Of a DNA stretch of 64,000 nt, positions 44,726 through 54,170 are shown piece by piece. Source of the DNA: Prolixibacter denitrificans (GTDB lineage Bacteria; Bacteroidota; Bacteroidia; Bacteroidales; Prolixibacteraceae). The position numbers and the translations under genes are program-made. Positions within the stretch are counted from its first letter, which is position 1. The number at the start of each line of letters is the position of its first letter. A model generated the notes under the pieces. The model was not told the DNA's origin. It worked only from the letters and a program-made list of their open reading frames with translations, and searched no databases. The DNA is taken from positions 62,001 through 126,000 of the forward strand of contig NZ_PYGC01000003.1 in the NCBI RefSeq assembly GCF_003014495.1, written 5' to 3'.

Positions 44726-45850
44726 ATGAAAGTAAAGAATCTCTGGAGCGTCCTGTTCATCGTTTCGCTTTTGATAACAAGCTGCAGCGATGACAACAAC
44801 GGCGTCGATGAAATTGAACAAAAGAACAGCGAAGAACTTCTCACAGCTCATCCCTGGAAATTTAAAAGTCAGGAAATTAACGGTCAGACATCTGATTTTA
44901 TTACAAGTAGCCACATTCCATATATTGCTATTTTCAATTCTGATGGAACGTTTGCCATGGCCAATTTTTATCACTACGAAGACAACCTTCCCTGGACTTT
45001 CAATGAAGAACAAATCTATGTAGATGAGCAACTGCTGAACATTGATGAAATCTCGGAAACGAACCTGAAGATTAGTTACACCGACGAAGAAGACGGCGAT
45101 GTGACACTCTACTTCGAATCGGAAGAACCAGCCGACGCCTTCGAGGGAGATGCAATCTATGGCAAGCATTATAAAGTAGCCGAAGCTGTTTTTAATTCGG
45201 AAACTCAAACCATGGAAAATAACCTTTCGCTCTTCCGGTTCCGCGCTTTGATTGAAGATGGAATGGCGACAGCTACCTATGAGAAAGCAGTTAGTCTGCC
45301 CTACACCATTGTCTCCAAGACATTTGTTTTTGTGGAAGAAATGAGCGAAGGATACGAGATGAAAGTGGACACAGAAGGTGATTTGCACCTGTTGTCAATG
45401 GAATATGTTAGTTCTGTTCCCAAATCGACCAATGTAACAGGTACGACTGAGACCGACAACGTTTACACCATGTCATTTCGGTTTACCGAATGTGAACTCT
45501 CCGACTTTCTTACCGGTCCCGACTGGAAACTGACTGAAGTTCAAAAGAACGGACAGGTAACCACCCAAGACTTGCCCATTGACCTCGGTACCATCTGGTT
45601 TATCAACCCGCTCACCCAAAAGATTGAGGAACGACCAACCGCATCGGATGATGTAGCCGAATATTTACTGTGGGATTTTATTGGTACGCCTACTGCCGAT
45701 AACATCCAGCTGGAAGTTACCATCGATGGCGGTGAAGTTTTAACGTTTACAGTTATTCAAGTCAGTTTAACCGAACTGGTTTTTGAAACAGAATATGACA
45801 CAGATACGTACCGTTTTACGTTCTCTGTGGAAAACGAGCAGGACGTGTAA
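44726..45850 (+). CDS. Lipoprotein with two lipocalin-like beta domains
   Basis: 374 residues with signal and Cys18 (LLITSC). Two similar beta-rich halves each begin with (L)LTAHPWKFKSQEINGQ and FLTGPDWKLTEVQKNGQ, which is the 'pWkl...' start of lipocalin-like Bacteroidota lipoproteins. Acidic overall. Probably surface-exposed, ligand unknown. Monocistronic; shares a bidirectional terminator with the next gene. Confidence 0.75.
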   Translation: MKVKNLWSVLFIVSLLITSCSDDNNGVDEIEQKNSEELLTAHPWKFKSQEINGQTSDFITSSHIPYIAIFNSDGTFAMANFYHYEDNLPWTFNEEQIYVDEQLLNIDEISETNLKISYTDEEDGDVTLYFESEEPADAFEGDAIYGKHYKVAEAVFNSETQTMENNLSLFRFRALIEDGMATATYEKAVSLPYTIVSKTFVFVEEMSEGYEMKVDTEGDLHLLSMEYVSSVPKSTNVTGTTETDNVYTMSFRFTECELSDFLTGPDWKLTEVQKNGQVTTQDLPIDLGTIWFINPLTQKIEERPTASDDVAEYLLWDFIGTPTADNIQLEVTIDGGEVLTFTVIQVSLTELVFETEYDTDTYRFTFSVENEQDV

Positions 45851-45905
45851 TCTAATAGTGACTTTCTCAGGTTACATGTTTTTTCTTCAATAATTCAATC
45901 ACCTT

Positions 45906-45945
45906 AACACCAAACATTTTCCTGCAAAGTGTTTGGTGTTATTTT
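45906..45945. terminator. Bidirectional terminator between convergent genes
   Basis: AACACCAAACA (45906-45916) pairs with TGTTTGGTGTT (45930-45940), then ATTTTT. Confidence 0.75.
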
Positions 45946-45963
45946 TGGGATAGTCAGCAACCG

Positions 45964-46986
45964 CTATTTCGTGAAATGCTTCGTCAACACGTCAAATAAA
46001 TTATGGTTGAATGCAGTATCCAGTTCCGGAAGGGTCTTCAAACCAAAGATAAAAGCAATGGCAACCGGGTCAGTACGGTAAGCCGTGTGTCCCTCATAGA
46101 ATCCGTACCGCATAATATAATAAGGCGCCATTTCGCTAAAATGCAGCGAGGTGAGTTTTGCTTCCAGTTCTTTTCGCTGAGCAGTAGATAGCTGACTGTA
46201 GTGCTCGTCCAGGAAGGTCTTTTCTTCAGGAGTCAGAGGGCGACTCACGGTAAAATCGAAACTTCCCTGAATTTCATCCTGAAAGATGGAAACCTGCCAG
46301 CCTTTGCTTCTCTCCCCCTTGAAACTCAATTGATGGCCGTTATAGAATATCACCGATATGTTGTCGTAAAATCGTCTCCAATGCCCTAACTCAACTTCCT
46401 TCAAGACAAGATTCCAGACATGAAAAAGCGGCTTAGCCATCTGCGGATGCGTCAGGCCCATCGCACGTACTGTTTGATTGTCTCCTTTCAGCACCGAGAG
46501 GATATTTTCATCCTTTGCCATAAAACCGGCATAAGAGAACCCGTTGGGCCGACCAATTACGTCAATAATTTCTACCGGGAATCCCGTGATCCTATCCTTG
46601 CCTTCTAACTCTGCTTCATCGTGCAAACCATTCTTGGCCAGCGCCGGGAAATCGCCCTGGTCAACTCCGAGCTGTTGGCCCTTTCCCATCATCCATTTAA
46701 TTTGATTGCTGTAAAGAAGAGGAGTTCCGTTTTCCACCGTTACCCGAACAATCCCGTAGGTCGAATCTTTTTTCATTACCAAAATCGCTTCAGTCCCGTC
46801 TTTAAAAACCGCCGGAGAGACAATATCCGGTTTCGACAGATAGCTCAACGGATAATAATACCAATCCTTGACTTTCAATTTCGACTGCTTCTCCCGTTGT
46901 CCGAACAAAGCTCCGGTTGACAAGACAACGACCGCTAAAAGCAGGCCAAACCGACGTTTCCACCCAAGATGTAAAATACTTTTCAT
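45964..46986 (-). CDS. Secreted protein coupled to a class D beta-lactamase gene
   Basis: 340 residues with a signal peptide (ALFGQ near 30). No family recognised. It has a mixed alpha/beta body, with WQVSIFQDEIQGSFDF and a helical FLDEHYSQLSTAQRKELEAKL near the C-terminus. The start overlaps the stop of the beta-lactamase gene by four bases (ATGA), so both are translated from one transcript and may act together. Unknown function. Confidence 0.7.
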   Translation of the reverse strand: MKSILHLGWKRRFGLLLAVVVLSTGALFGQREKQSKLKVKDWYYYPLSYLSKPDIVSPAVFKDGTEAILVMKKDSTYGIVRVTVENGTPLLYSNQIKWMMGKGQQLGVDQGDFPALAKNGLHDEAELEGKDRITGFPVEIIDVIGRPNGFSYAGFMAKDENILSVLKGDNQTVRAMGLTHPQMAKPLFHVWNLVLKEVELGHWRRFYDNISVIFYNGHQLSFKGERSKGWQVSIFQDEIQGSFDFTVSRPLTPEEKTFLDEHYSQLSTAQRKELEAKLTSLHFSEMAPYYIMRYGFYEGHTAYRTDPVAIAFIFGLKTLPELDTAFNHNLFDVLTKHFTK

Positions 46987-47777
46987 GGTTCTATTATTTT
47001 CAATTCCATTAGAATGTCCTTCGTAATTTTATATCTGGCCTGACTGGTCCCGTTAAAATCATCGGATACGAAATTCATGGCATAGAAATAAGGATGGTTA
47101 TCCTTTTCAACATATCCGACCAGCCACATGATGTAGTCGTTATCATTTAAAACTCCACCACCTGTTTTTCCGCTGAGTGTCCAGTCGTCTCCTTTTTCCA
47201 GCACGATGAGTTTCCTGACCTTGTCAATGGATTCCTTCGAAACCGGTAAATCATCGTAATAAAACTTCCGTAGAAAAGCGATTTGCTGATTGGCGCTAAT
47301 GCGAAATTCTCCGGCCAGCCAAAACCGGGTAGGAGGACCGTTCAGATTCTTATTTCCATAGTCAAACGCCCGCACATATTTCCGGTATTTGTCTATCCCT
47401 ATCTTTTCGGCAAAGCCGGTATAAACCCATACACAGGAGTATTTTATCGCTGTTCTCAAAGTCTGATCATGGTTCCATTTCTTAACAGGCCACTCGTGTC
47501 CATTCCAGGGAATCACTTGCTCGGTGTCGGAAACAACACCTTCTTCCAAAGCTATCACCGAGTGGGGAATTTTGAACGTCGAAGCGGGAATAAACCCAGA
47601 ATCGCATATTGCAGGATTGTAGCGGATTAACTCATTGTTCGCTTCATCAAACAACACAAAACATCCGTTGACACCATACCGGTCGAAGAAAGGTTTGAAA
47701 TTTCGTTCGGTTATCTTTTGGGCGTAACCTAAAGAAACAAGTGATAAAAGGAAAAGCAGGCTCAGTAAATTTTTCAT
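46983..47777 (-). CDS. Class D (OXA-type) beta-lactamase
   Basis: 264 residues. Signal peptide MKNLLSLLFLLSLVSLGYAQ. Full class D set: S66-T-F-K69, S114-C-V116, Y140-G-N142 and K204-T-G206. A conserved W lies near residue 199. It should hydrolyse penicillins, probably oxacillin; carbapenem activity cannot be told. It is the first gene of a coupled pair with an unknown secreted protein. Chromosomal with no mobile element near. Confidence 0.92.
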   Translation of the reverse strand: MKNLLSLLFLLSLVSLGYAQKITERNFKPFFDRYGVNGCFVLFDEANNELIRYNPAICDSGFIPASTFKIPHSVIALEEGVVSDTEQVIPWNGHEWPVKKWNHDQTLRTAIKYSCVWVYTGFAEKIGIDKYRKYVRAFDYGNKNLNGPPTRFWLAGEFRISANQQIAFLRKFYYDDLPVSKESIDKVRKLIVLEKGDDWTLSGKTGGGVLNDNDYIMWLVGYVEKDNHPYFYAMNFVSDDFNGTSQARYKITKDILMELKIIEP

Positions 47778-47806
47778 GGTAAGTCGTCGGTCTATTCAAC
47801 TTCTGG

Positions 47807-48349
47807 TTATTCCTTCAGTGGATCATCTTCCAGAATGGCATAATGATAATTGTCGATCCATTTTCCCCGAATAGGCAGGATCTTACGGCGTAAACCTTCG
47901 CGGACCATGCCGCACTTTTCCAGTACGTGGATGGATTTGATGTTTTCGGTGGCCACACCGGCTTCCACTTTGTGTAAGTGGAAATCTTCAAAGCCGGCTT
48001 TTATCAACCTTTTCGCCACTTCCGTTGCATAGCCGTGTCCCCATTGAGCCGGAAGCAGTTTGTAATATATCTCACCCAGGCGGAATTTATCTAACGACAG
48101 CGAAAAACCGGCTAGTCCAATGAATTCGCCGGAGTCTTTCAATACTATTTTCCAGGTGTATGATTTACGCGGTTTGTCCGTTTGCTCTTCAATTGCCGGA
48201 CGTATCAACTCTTCGGTTTCCAGCCTGTCTCTGGGTATCCCGATGGTGTTGAACTCATCGACAGCAGGGAAAGAGTGCAACCGGTGAATATCATCCAGAT
48301 CACTCCAGTTAATTTCCAGCAATTGCAATCGTTGCGATTCGAGTTTCAT
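47807..48349 (-). CDS. GNAT-family N-acetyltransferase
   Basis: 180 residues, RimJ/RimL-like. AQWGHGYATEVAKRLIKAGFEDFHLHKVEAGVATENIKSIHVLEKCGM covers motifs A and B. FIGLAGFSLSLDKFRLGEIYYKL is the usual middle. Its closest in-window relative is the gene at 15000. Target unknown. It lies 29 bases upstream of the beta-lactamase start and could be co-transcribed with it. Confidence 0.88.
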   Translation of the reverse strand: MKLESQRLQLLEINWSDLDDIHRLHSFPAVDEFNTIGIPRDRLETEELIRPAIEEQTDKPRKSYTWKIVLKDSGEFIGLAGFSLSLDKFRLGEIYYKLLPAQWGHGYATEVAKRLIKAGFEDFHLHKVEAGVATENIKSIHVLEKCGMVREGLRRKILPIRGKWIDNYHYAILEDDPLKE

Positions 48350-48431
48350 GATTTACTGTTCAGTTGAAAGGTTTGATTTGCTTAAAGATAATCAGGAAAA
48401 TATGGATATACAACGGAGGTTCATCATTCAT

Positions 48432-49205
48432 TTACTGCGCTTGGTAGGAAATTCCGTATTTATCGAACAATTGCTGCAGATAGGCCACGCTGCCAATGAC
48501 GCCTAATTTTCCTTCCTGTCCGGAAATTAGCCCCACCAGGTAGCCGTTTCGGTCAATCACCGGAGAACCACTTCTTCCTTCCCCTCTCACATTCCGGGTG
48601 AGTGTCTGCACATAAAAGTAGTTTCCCATGTTCTTAAAACACTGCATTTTTATCAGCTTCGGATAACGATTATCCTTTTGCAGTGCTCCCCAGCCTACCG
48701 CAAAAACAACCTCGTTGGGACGGACCGGTGTATAGCGAATTTTGAGTGGATAAATATTTTTGTTCTTTTCCTGAAGAGAAAACAGAATCCAATCCCTATC
48801 CTTCAGTGTATTAAATTGTCCGATGGGTTCATTAGATGACTGATTGATAAGCTTTTTTATTTCTACCTGCTGCTCCGGCCGGTTTTTCCGATACATTTTC
48901 CATGACACAAATTGAGGCCCCAAATCGATGGAAGATAGTCCCTGGTTGATCTCAAAAACCATGAACAGGTGTTTACAACTAACGGCCAGCGTATCTTTTC
49001 CGGTGTCAACCAGAAATGCATTGGCAATTCCATGAAAGGTGGTGTCGGTAAAGGCGATGTCATTGGTCAGGGCAAAAGCTGGCCAATCTTTTACGGGTTT
49101 CGCCATCCAGCTTTCTTTGGCGACCTCTTTTTTTTCATTACATCCGCTAAAAATAACCGACAATAGGACGGACAGAACGAGCAAGTAAATAGGTTTTGTT
49201 TTCAT
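48432..49205 (-). CDS. Trypsin-like (S1) serine protease lipoprotein
   Basis: 257 residues. Lipobox with Cys22 (IFSGC). The catalytic triad can be placed: His in SCKHLF, Asp in KDRDWILFSL, and Ser in GEGRSGSPVIDRNG. This is the short trypsin-like fold of Bacteroidota envelope proteases. Monocistronic. Substrate unknown. Confidence 0.82.
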   Translation of the reverse strand: MKTKPIYLLVLSVLLSVIFSGCNEKKEVAKESWMAKPVKDWPAFALTNDIAFTDTTFHGIANAFLVDTGKDTLAVSCKHLFMVFEINQGLSSIDLGPQFVSWKMYRKNRPEQQVEIKKLINQSSNEPIGQFNTLKDRDWILFSLQEKNKNIYPLKIRYTPVRPNEVVFAVGWGALQKDNRYPKLIKMQCFKNMGNYFYVQTLTRNVRGEGRSGSPVIDRNGYLVGLISGQEGKLGVIGSVAYLQQLFDKYGISYQAQ

Positions 49206-49270
49206 TGGTTTGACATTTTTCTGAATTCCCGGCAGGGATCTATTCGTTATCTCAGATTATCCATAAAGAA

Positions 49271-49319
49271 AATGGCTGTTGTACTTCGCAAATAAAATTA
49301 CGAAAGCATAACAGCCATT
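49271..49319 (-). terminator. Hairpin after the S10 peptidase gene
   Basis: AATGGCTGTT and AACAGCCATT arms around a long loop with an inner pairing (CTTTCG/CGAAG). On the minus strand it is followed by TTCTTTA. Confidence 0.6.
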
Positions 49320-49342
49320 CCAAGTTTTATTGTCGATGCTCT

Positions 49343-50908
49343 TTAATGCGTATCCTGAATGAATTTCGCCGTGTTATCGTGTAGTTCCTTCAGGGAAGGA
49401 ATATGCAGATAAACCATGTGCCCCGACATGTAGTAATGGTAAGAGATATTCTTCTGTAAAGCTGCAGGCATGGGCAAATGCCGCATTTCGTATACTCCTT
49501 CGAAGTACGGCGTGGCCAAATCGAAATAACCCATGTTCAGCATCACTTTCATTTTCGGATTGTAAATCATCGCCCGGGCCAGGTCTGGCATCACGTTGGG
49601 GAAAATTTTCCTGCCGCTTCCCGGTGCCTGATGACGTGAATCCCACTTGCGACCGATTCCATCGCCAAACGGCTGATAAGGTACATCTTTCCTGAATTTC
49701 AACGTCGAATGCAAATAAGTGTTCGCAGTAGCGATGTAGATCCCGGAAATGGCTTTGTCCATCGGGTCGAAGGCGGGACGTTTGCTCAACGGATCGACCA
49801 TATAGCCTGAGAAGCGGGTATCCAAACGTCCGGTTACCTTATCTTCCTTTGCCAGCAGATTCTTTTCAAATCCCGGTCCGGTTACACGCAGGTTGGCTTT
49901 CTTAATGTAATCGACCGGAAGGCCTGTATATTCGTGCAGTTTTTCTGCCGTTTGGTTGAAGGTTGCAGAATCAATCGTCACACCTTTGCTGAGTGCAGAT
50001 GCAAAATCTCCGAGTGCGAAGTCTTCTACCTTCCGGAGAAGCGGTTCCAGCTTTTCGGGCTGATTGGGAAGTTTGTGATGGTACCAGGCTGTAGCCGTCA
50101 TACTCGGCAAAACCAGTTGGTGGGCAATTTCGTTACCGGGATTCAGGGCAGCCATCCCCGAAACGTTATCGTAGTTCAAAATCTGCGAAAGCATGATCAC
50201 ACCATTCAAATCGATGCCATGATTCTCGCCCAGGTAGTAAGCAACCACTGCCGAACGGAACGTTCCGTAACTTTCGCCGAACAAATACTTCGGAGAATTC
50301 CACCGGCTAAAAGTGGTCAGGAACTGTGTAATGAACGAAGCAAATGCATGTCCATCCTGGTCGATGCCATAAAAATCTTTCGGATCGCCGACTCCTCCTT
50401 TGTCTTTCCCGATAAGCTGGCTATATCCGGTTCCAGGAGCGTCGATAAACACCAGGTCGCTGGCATCGAGCAAGCTGTAGTCATTGTTTACCAACGAATA
50501 AGGCGCTGAAGTCCGCGCTGTGTCAGCCGCATCGACACGCTTGGGTCCCCATGCACCCAAATGCAACCATACCGATGCACTTCCAGGGCCACCGTTATAA
50601 ATAAATGTCACCGGCCGGTTAGCAGGATTGCTTTCGCCCGACTTAAAATAAGCCACGTAGAACATGCTGCAGGTTGGTTCCTCTTTTTTGTTCTTCAGGA
50701 CCAGTGTACCAGCTACCGCCTTGTAATCAATCCGCTTCCCCTCAACGGTCACCGTTCCACTCGTTACCGATTTCTGCGGGCGGGTCAATGTTGTGTCTGG
50801 TTTTACAGGAGTTTGGGAATGTTTGGACTCATTTGGATTTTGAGCCGACAAATCCATCGCTGAAAGCATCACGACAATCAGGACGGAAAGAATCAAGTTA
50901 AACTTCAT
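49343..50908 (-). CDS. S10-family serine carboxypeptidase-like protein
   Basis: 521 residues with a signal peptide (LSAMDLSAQ). NGGPGSASVWLHLGAWGP and FGESYGTFRS hold the oxyanion loop and nucleophile Ser; Asp (YFDLATPYF) and His (SGHMVYLH) complete the triad. Bacterial S10 carboxypeptidases are secreted, with unknown targets. Followed by a terminator. Monocistronic. Confidence 0.9.
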   Translation of the reverse strand: MKFNLILSVLIVVMLSAMDLSAQNPNESKHSQTPVKPDTTLTRPQKSVTSGTVTVEGKRIDYKAVAGTLVLKNKKEEPTCSMFYVAYFKSGESNPANRPVTFIYNGGPGSASVWLHLGAWGPKRVDAADTARTSAPYSLVNNDYSLLDASDLVFIDAPGTGYSQLIGKDKGGVGDPKDFYGIDQDGHAFASFITQFLTTFSRWNSPKYLFGESYGTFRSAVVAYYLGENHGIDLNGVIMLSQILNYDNVSGMAALNPGNEIAHQLVLPSMTATAWYHHKLPNQPEKLEPLLRKVEDFALGDFASALSKGVTIDSATFNQTAEKLHEYTGLPVDYIKKANLRVTGPGFEKNLLAKEDKVTGRLDTRFSGYMVDPLSKRPAFDPMDKAISGIYIATANTYLHSTLKFRKDVPYQPFGDGIGRKWDSRHQAPGSGRKIFPNVMPDLARAMIYNPKMKVMLNMGYFDLATPYFEGVYEMRHLPMPAALQKNISYHYYMSGHMVYLHIPSLKELHDNTAKFIQDTH

Positions 50909-51055
50909 TTGTATCTGTTTAAGTTAGCAATAAGCTTTTGTCAAAAAAGGTTGGTGGTTAGTTTCCCGATGATTTAGTTCTTTAAAAATAGTTTTTTTGC
51001 CGAATAGTGTGGCATCCAGTTTCAGCGAAAGCAAATTAAGCACCCCATTCACACA

Positions 51056-51094
51056 AAAAAAGAGGACACTAAAAGCATCCTCTTTCTCTATATA
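51056..51094 (-). terminator. Intrinsic terminator
   Basis: Minus strand: AAAGAGGA ... TCCTCTTTTTTT, 21 bases after the VIT1-like stop at 51115. Confidence 0.8.
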
Positions 51095-51114
51095 GTCAAC
51101 AAATACTGTTCAAA

Positions 51115-51996
51115 TCAAACGTCGATGCCGAACATGATCCGGACAAGATAACCCAGACCGAACGATATCAATCCAACCACGGTACTCAGGATAACCATTT
51201 CCCAGAAACGTTTCCGGAAAGGTTGATCGTTGGCGACCGAGATGTAATAACTATAGAGGAACACCACCAATACCGAATCGACAACGGCGACTATCAGTGC
51301 CACAAAAGGTGAGGTAAACAGCAGGTAGGGGACTACCAGGAAAACAACAGCAAAAACATAGGCGATACCGGTAAAGATGGCAGATTTTACAGCACCTTCA
51401 TGGTTACCTTCCGACTTATTCGACAGATATTCCGACGAAGACATCGACAGGGCACCAGCCAGTCCGGTGATGATGCCGGCCAACGCTACCAAACGGGTAT
51501 TCTGCAGGGCAAAAGTCAAACCTGCCAGCGTTCCCAGAATTTCCACCAAAGCGTCATTCAATCCCAATACAATCGAGCCGATGTACTTCAGCTTATCTTC
51601 CTCCAGTAGATCGATCAACTGAGCCTCGTGATCATTCTCTTCTTTACTGATGATTTTGGCCTCAGGAATTTCAGCCGCAATCTCGTTGTAGTTGACCTGC
51701 GCGTTCTCCTCCCCTTTTTCCATCAGCTTAATGCCGAATGTGATGCCAAAAATCCGGGCTATCCAGTAAAATTTCCAAATCTTCCACTTACTCGGAGCCA
51801 CTTTCGTTTCGGTGTACTCCTTCCAGATTTCATAATGCTTGTGCTCATCGTCGGCAATGCGATTCAACACTTCGGCATTATGCGGGTCTCGCTGTTTGGC
51901 AGCCAGCTGCTTGTAAATATGATATTCGGTAATTTCGTTTCCCTGGGCGACCAGCAATTGGCTTCTGGTTTCGGAGGACAATGGTTTACGTTTCAT
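51115..51996 (-). CDS. VIT1/CCC1-type transporter with N-terminal rubrerythrin-like domain
   Basis: 293 residues. The first ~100 are a ferritin-like module (NEITEYHIYKQLAAKQRDPHNAEVLNRIADDEHKHYEIWKE) with Glu and His ligands. Five membrane helices follow, with LKYIGSIVLGLNDALVEILGTLAGL the VIT1 hallmark. VIT1/CCC1 proteins export Fe(II) or Mn(II). The fused domain should sense or bind iron. Clear metal-export gene, with its own terminator. Confidence 0.9.
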   Translation of the reverse strand: MKRKPLSSETRSQLLVAQGNEITEYHIYKQLAAKQRDPHNAEVLNRIADDEHKHYEIWKEYTETKVAPSKWKIWKFYWIARIFGITFGIKLMEKGEENAQVNYNEIAAEIPEAKIISKEENDHEAQLIDLLEEDKLKYIGSIVLGLNDALVEILGTLAGLTFALQNTRLVALAGIITGLAGALSMSSSEYLSNKSEGNHEGAVKSAIFTGIAYVFAVVFLVVPYLLFTSPFVALIVAVVDSVLVVFLYSYYISVANDQPFRKRFWEMVILSTVVGLISFGLGYLVRIMFGIDV

Positions 51997-52106
51997 CGAT
52001 GTTTTTGGTTCTTTTGATTTGAGGCAAAACTACATAATGTTTGGAAAAAGCTGCTGTGTTTTCGGTTTCGTTTCGCTAAAAATCTCATTAAAAATCTCTT
52101 CTGATT

Positions 52107-52142
52107 TAAGGATGTCATCCCTTCGAAGGGATGACATCCTTA
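52107..52142. repeat. REP-like palindrome 1 (36 bp, perfect)
   Basis: TAAGGATGTCATCCCTTC joined to its exact reverse complement, 2 bases past the RAYT gene stop. It differs from the other three copies only in its centre. Confidence 0.9.
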
Positions 52143-52144
52143 GC

Positions 52145-52729
52145 TCATTCAAGCATCAATGCTTTCTTCTCTTCATGGTAATAATTATGGAAGCTCAGGA
52201 AATTCTCCTTCCCACCAAACAGGTCAAGGACTAATCGTCGGTTTAAATTTGTTGGCAAAGAGCTTGTCAATGCCTGGTAGGAACTAAAACGGTAATTCAG
52301 GAACTGCTCACTAAGTCCATGCTTCACTGGATTATGATGAATGTAAAACGTTACATACTTCAAGTAGTCTTCATCTTCAATCAATAACCTTTTAAAGGGG
52401 CGTGAGAAAAGACTTCCTTTTATTCCGTTTTGCTTTTTTATGGCCTGAGAATAGGTAATAAATAATCGCCGAAAGTGTTCTGAAACTACTTTTCCTACAG
52501 TATTTGAATCACTGATCCTTCTTTTGGTCTTTATGAGTAAATGAAAATGATTGGGCAGTAAGCAATACGCCAATGTATCACAATACGGCCCTAAATACTT
52601 GCTATACTGGTTCAGAAAATATTGGTAGTTGTTAGGAGTATAAAACAGGTTCAGGGAACCATTCCCCCGGTTAAAAATATGATAATACCGATCGCTTTCA
52701 ATAGGTGTGTTTATGTTGCGGACAGGCAT
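52145..52729 (-). CDS. REP-associated tyrosine transposase (RAYT, Y1_Tnp)
   Basis: About 194 residues from ATG 52729; the longer frame would start with TTG. YYHIFNRGNG is the front signature, H-F-H in NHFHLLIK is the HUH metal site, and the Tyr in YIHHNPVKHG is the catalytic one. RAYTs cut at palindromic REP sequences. Here the gene is flanked by palindromes 1 and 2, its likely substrates. Whether the enzyme is active cannot be told. Confidence 0.92.
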   Translation of the reverse strand: MPVRNINTPIESDRYYHIFNRGNGSLNLFYTPNNYQYFLNQYSKYLGPYCDTLAYCLLPNHFHLLIKTKRRISDSNTVGKVVSEHFRRLFITYSQAIKKQNGIKGSLFSRPFKRLLIEDEDYLKYVTFYIHHNPVKHGLSEQFLNYRFSSYQALTSSLPTNLNRRLVLDLFGGKENFLSFHNYYHEEKKALMLE

Positions 52730-52767
52730 TGTCTTTTTGTTATTCAATTTACAAAATCTGATTCATT

Positions 52768-52800
52768 AAGGATGTCATCCCTTCGAGGGATGACATCCTT
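52768..52800. repeat. REP-like palindrome 2 (33 bp)
   Basis: AAGGATGTCATCCC, loop TTCGA, GGGATGACATCCTT; 38 bases upstream of the RAYT ATG. It is followed by a T-run, so it could also terminate transcripts. Confidence 0.9.
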
Positions 52801-52864
52801 TTTCGCCGGCGTTTTTTTAATGGCGCGTTTTTAGGAATCTTCTCAGACTTCAACATAAAAAGGC

Positions 52865-53467
52865 TTACTTTTCTTCGCTTAAGTCATTAATCCGATAGGC
52901 GAAGCTATGGCCATAGCGTCCCATGAACGTGCCTCCGAAGTTCTTATCTGCTACATTAAATAACCGAGGCAACTGAAGTAAGCCAGCTCCTTCTGCTTGT
53001 TCAATATACAGATGAAGCACAGATACGTATAGACCTGCTACAGAATTCAAACAATTTTTTAATGAAGCCTGCTTAAAATGCTCATGACGCTGATGCTTCA
53101 CTTTATTATTAGCTGTCCACCATTCAGGAGGACCAGATTTTTGCCACGACTCCCACGGGGTTAATTCCAAGCCTTGGGTAGGTATTATTACCTTAAAATC
53201 TTTGAAGTCCGCAAAATAGCTAGTAATCAAATCATGGTATTGATTAATATTTCCCGCTGTAGAATGTTCATCTATGGCAATGCACAATTGCTTCAAAACA
53301 ACATCAACCTCGGCGCTTGCAGCCATAAGTATTCTTGCAATCTCTAAAGAAAAAGTCGAGTCGTTATCTTTCGAAAAATCTACATATCGCTGTAGCTTAT
53401 ATAAATCCTCTTCTATAGAAAGAAAATAATTCCAGTGAATCAGTGTTTTCTGACGTTTTATACCCAT
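52865..53467 (-). CDS. HEPN-like protein
   Basis: 200 residues, helical, no signal. The segment WWTANNKVKHQRHEHF near 135-150 resembles the WWxAYNxVKHxR box found in several HEPN-type bacterial proteins. HEPN proteins are often RNases in toxin or defence systems. Here the catalytic RxxxxH is not clear, so it may be a non-catalytic member. AT-rich. It lies next to the HNH gene, 49 bases apart on the same strand. Confidence 0.55.
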   Translation of the reverse strand: MGIKRQKTLIHWNYFLSIEEDLYKLQRYVDFSKDNDSTFSLEIARILMAASAEVDVVLKQLCIAIDEHSTAGNINQYHDLITSYFADFKDFKVIIPTQGLELTPWESWQKSGPPEWWTANNKVKHQRHEHFKQASLKNCLNSVAGLYVSVLHLYIEQAEGAGLLQLPRLFNVADKNFGGTFMGRYGHSFAYRINDLSEEK

Positions 53468-53516
53468 TTGTTTTATTAAATTTTATGACTGAGTCAGTTT
53501 TCTGTATTCCTACAAC

Positions 53517-54170
53517 TTAGTCTAAACGACCATAATCAGGTAAGAATCTCTTAAAAAAATCTCTAACCATAAATTCTGCATTTCTTTGTATCTCCTCTGC
53601 CCTATCTTCCTCTTCTTTGAAAAGCACATAGGTAACTCTTGGCTTTACCTTTGATACTTTGTATTCTCGACTACTAGGTTCCATATGAATGAAAATCCAC
53701 GGTTCATGGTCATGATTATGTCCACTGCCATAATCCTCCGGTGCAAATTTCTTCCGTTCTACTAAATATTCATTCAAATCGTACACAGGGATTTCAATTT
53801 TTTCGTGCAATGAAGTGTGGCATTTTTTGCATAAAGTAATCAAATCGTTATCACAATATTCCCATACCTTTCTATTATCGATATACCGTTTGTGATGAAT
53901 CTGCATTACCGGTAGAACCAACCAATCTAGCCCAAATTCCATTTCTATCGTTATACCAGTTCTTTGAGATGATAAACGATATAAGCTATGTCCCGGACTT
54001 GATTCATATTCATGTAATTCTACAGTCCCATCTCCATATCGACAAGTTTCCACCGTCCCCAAAGAGGGATTAAAGGTTCCGCAAATCTGACAGGTAAAGT
54101 TGTCTCGTTTCAGAATCTTTTCTCTTTTTAACAACCATTCTTCTGACGCAAAATCATTTTTATTCATCAT
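53517..54170 (-). CDS. HNH endonuclease
   Basis: 217 residues. The nuclease has CQIC (about 33-36) and KCH as a zinc pair, with MQIHHKRYIDNRKVWEY and NDLITLCKKCHTSLHEKIE as the HNH core (first His in IHHK). C-terminal ~60 residues unknown (HDHEPWIFIHMEP...). DNA cleavage is likely. AT-rich, next to the HEPN-like gene, on the same strand, so one unit with it is likely. Confidence 0.85.
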   Translation of the reverse strand: MMNKNDFASEEWLLKREKILKRDNFTCQICGTFNPSLGTVETCRYGDGTVELHEYESSPGHSLYRLSSQRTGITIEMEFGLDWLVLPVMQIHHKRYIDNRKVWEYCDNDLITLCKKCHTSLHEKIEIPVYDLNEYLVERKKFAPEDYGSGHNHDHEPWIFIHMEPSSREYKVSKVKPRVTYVLFKEEEDRAEEIQRNAEFMVRDFFKRFLPDYGRLD

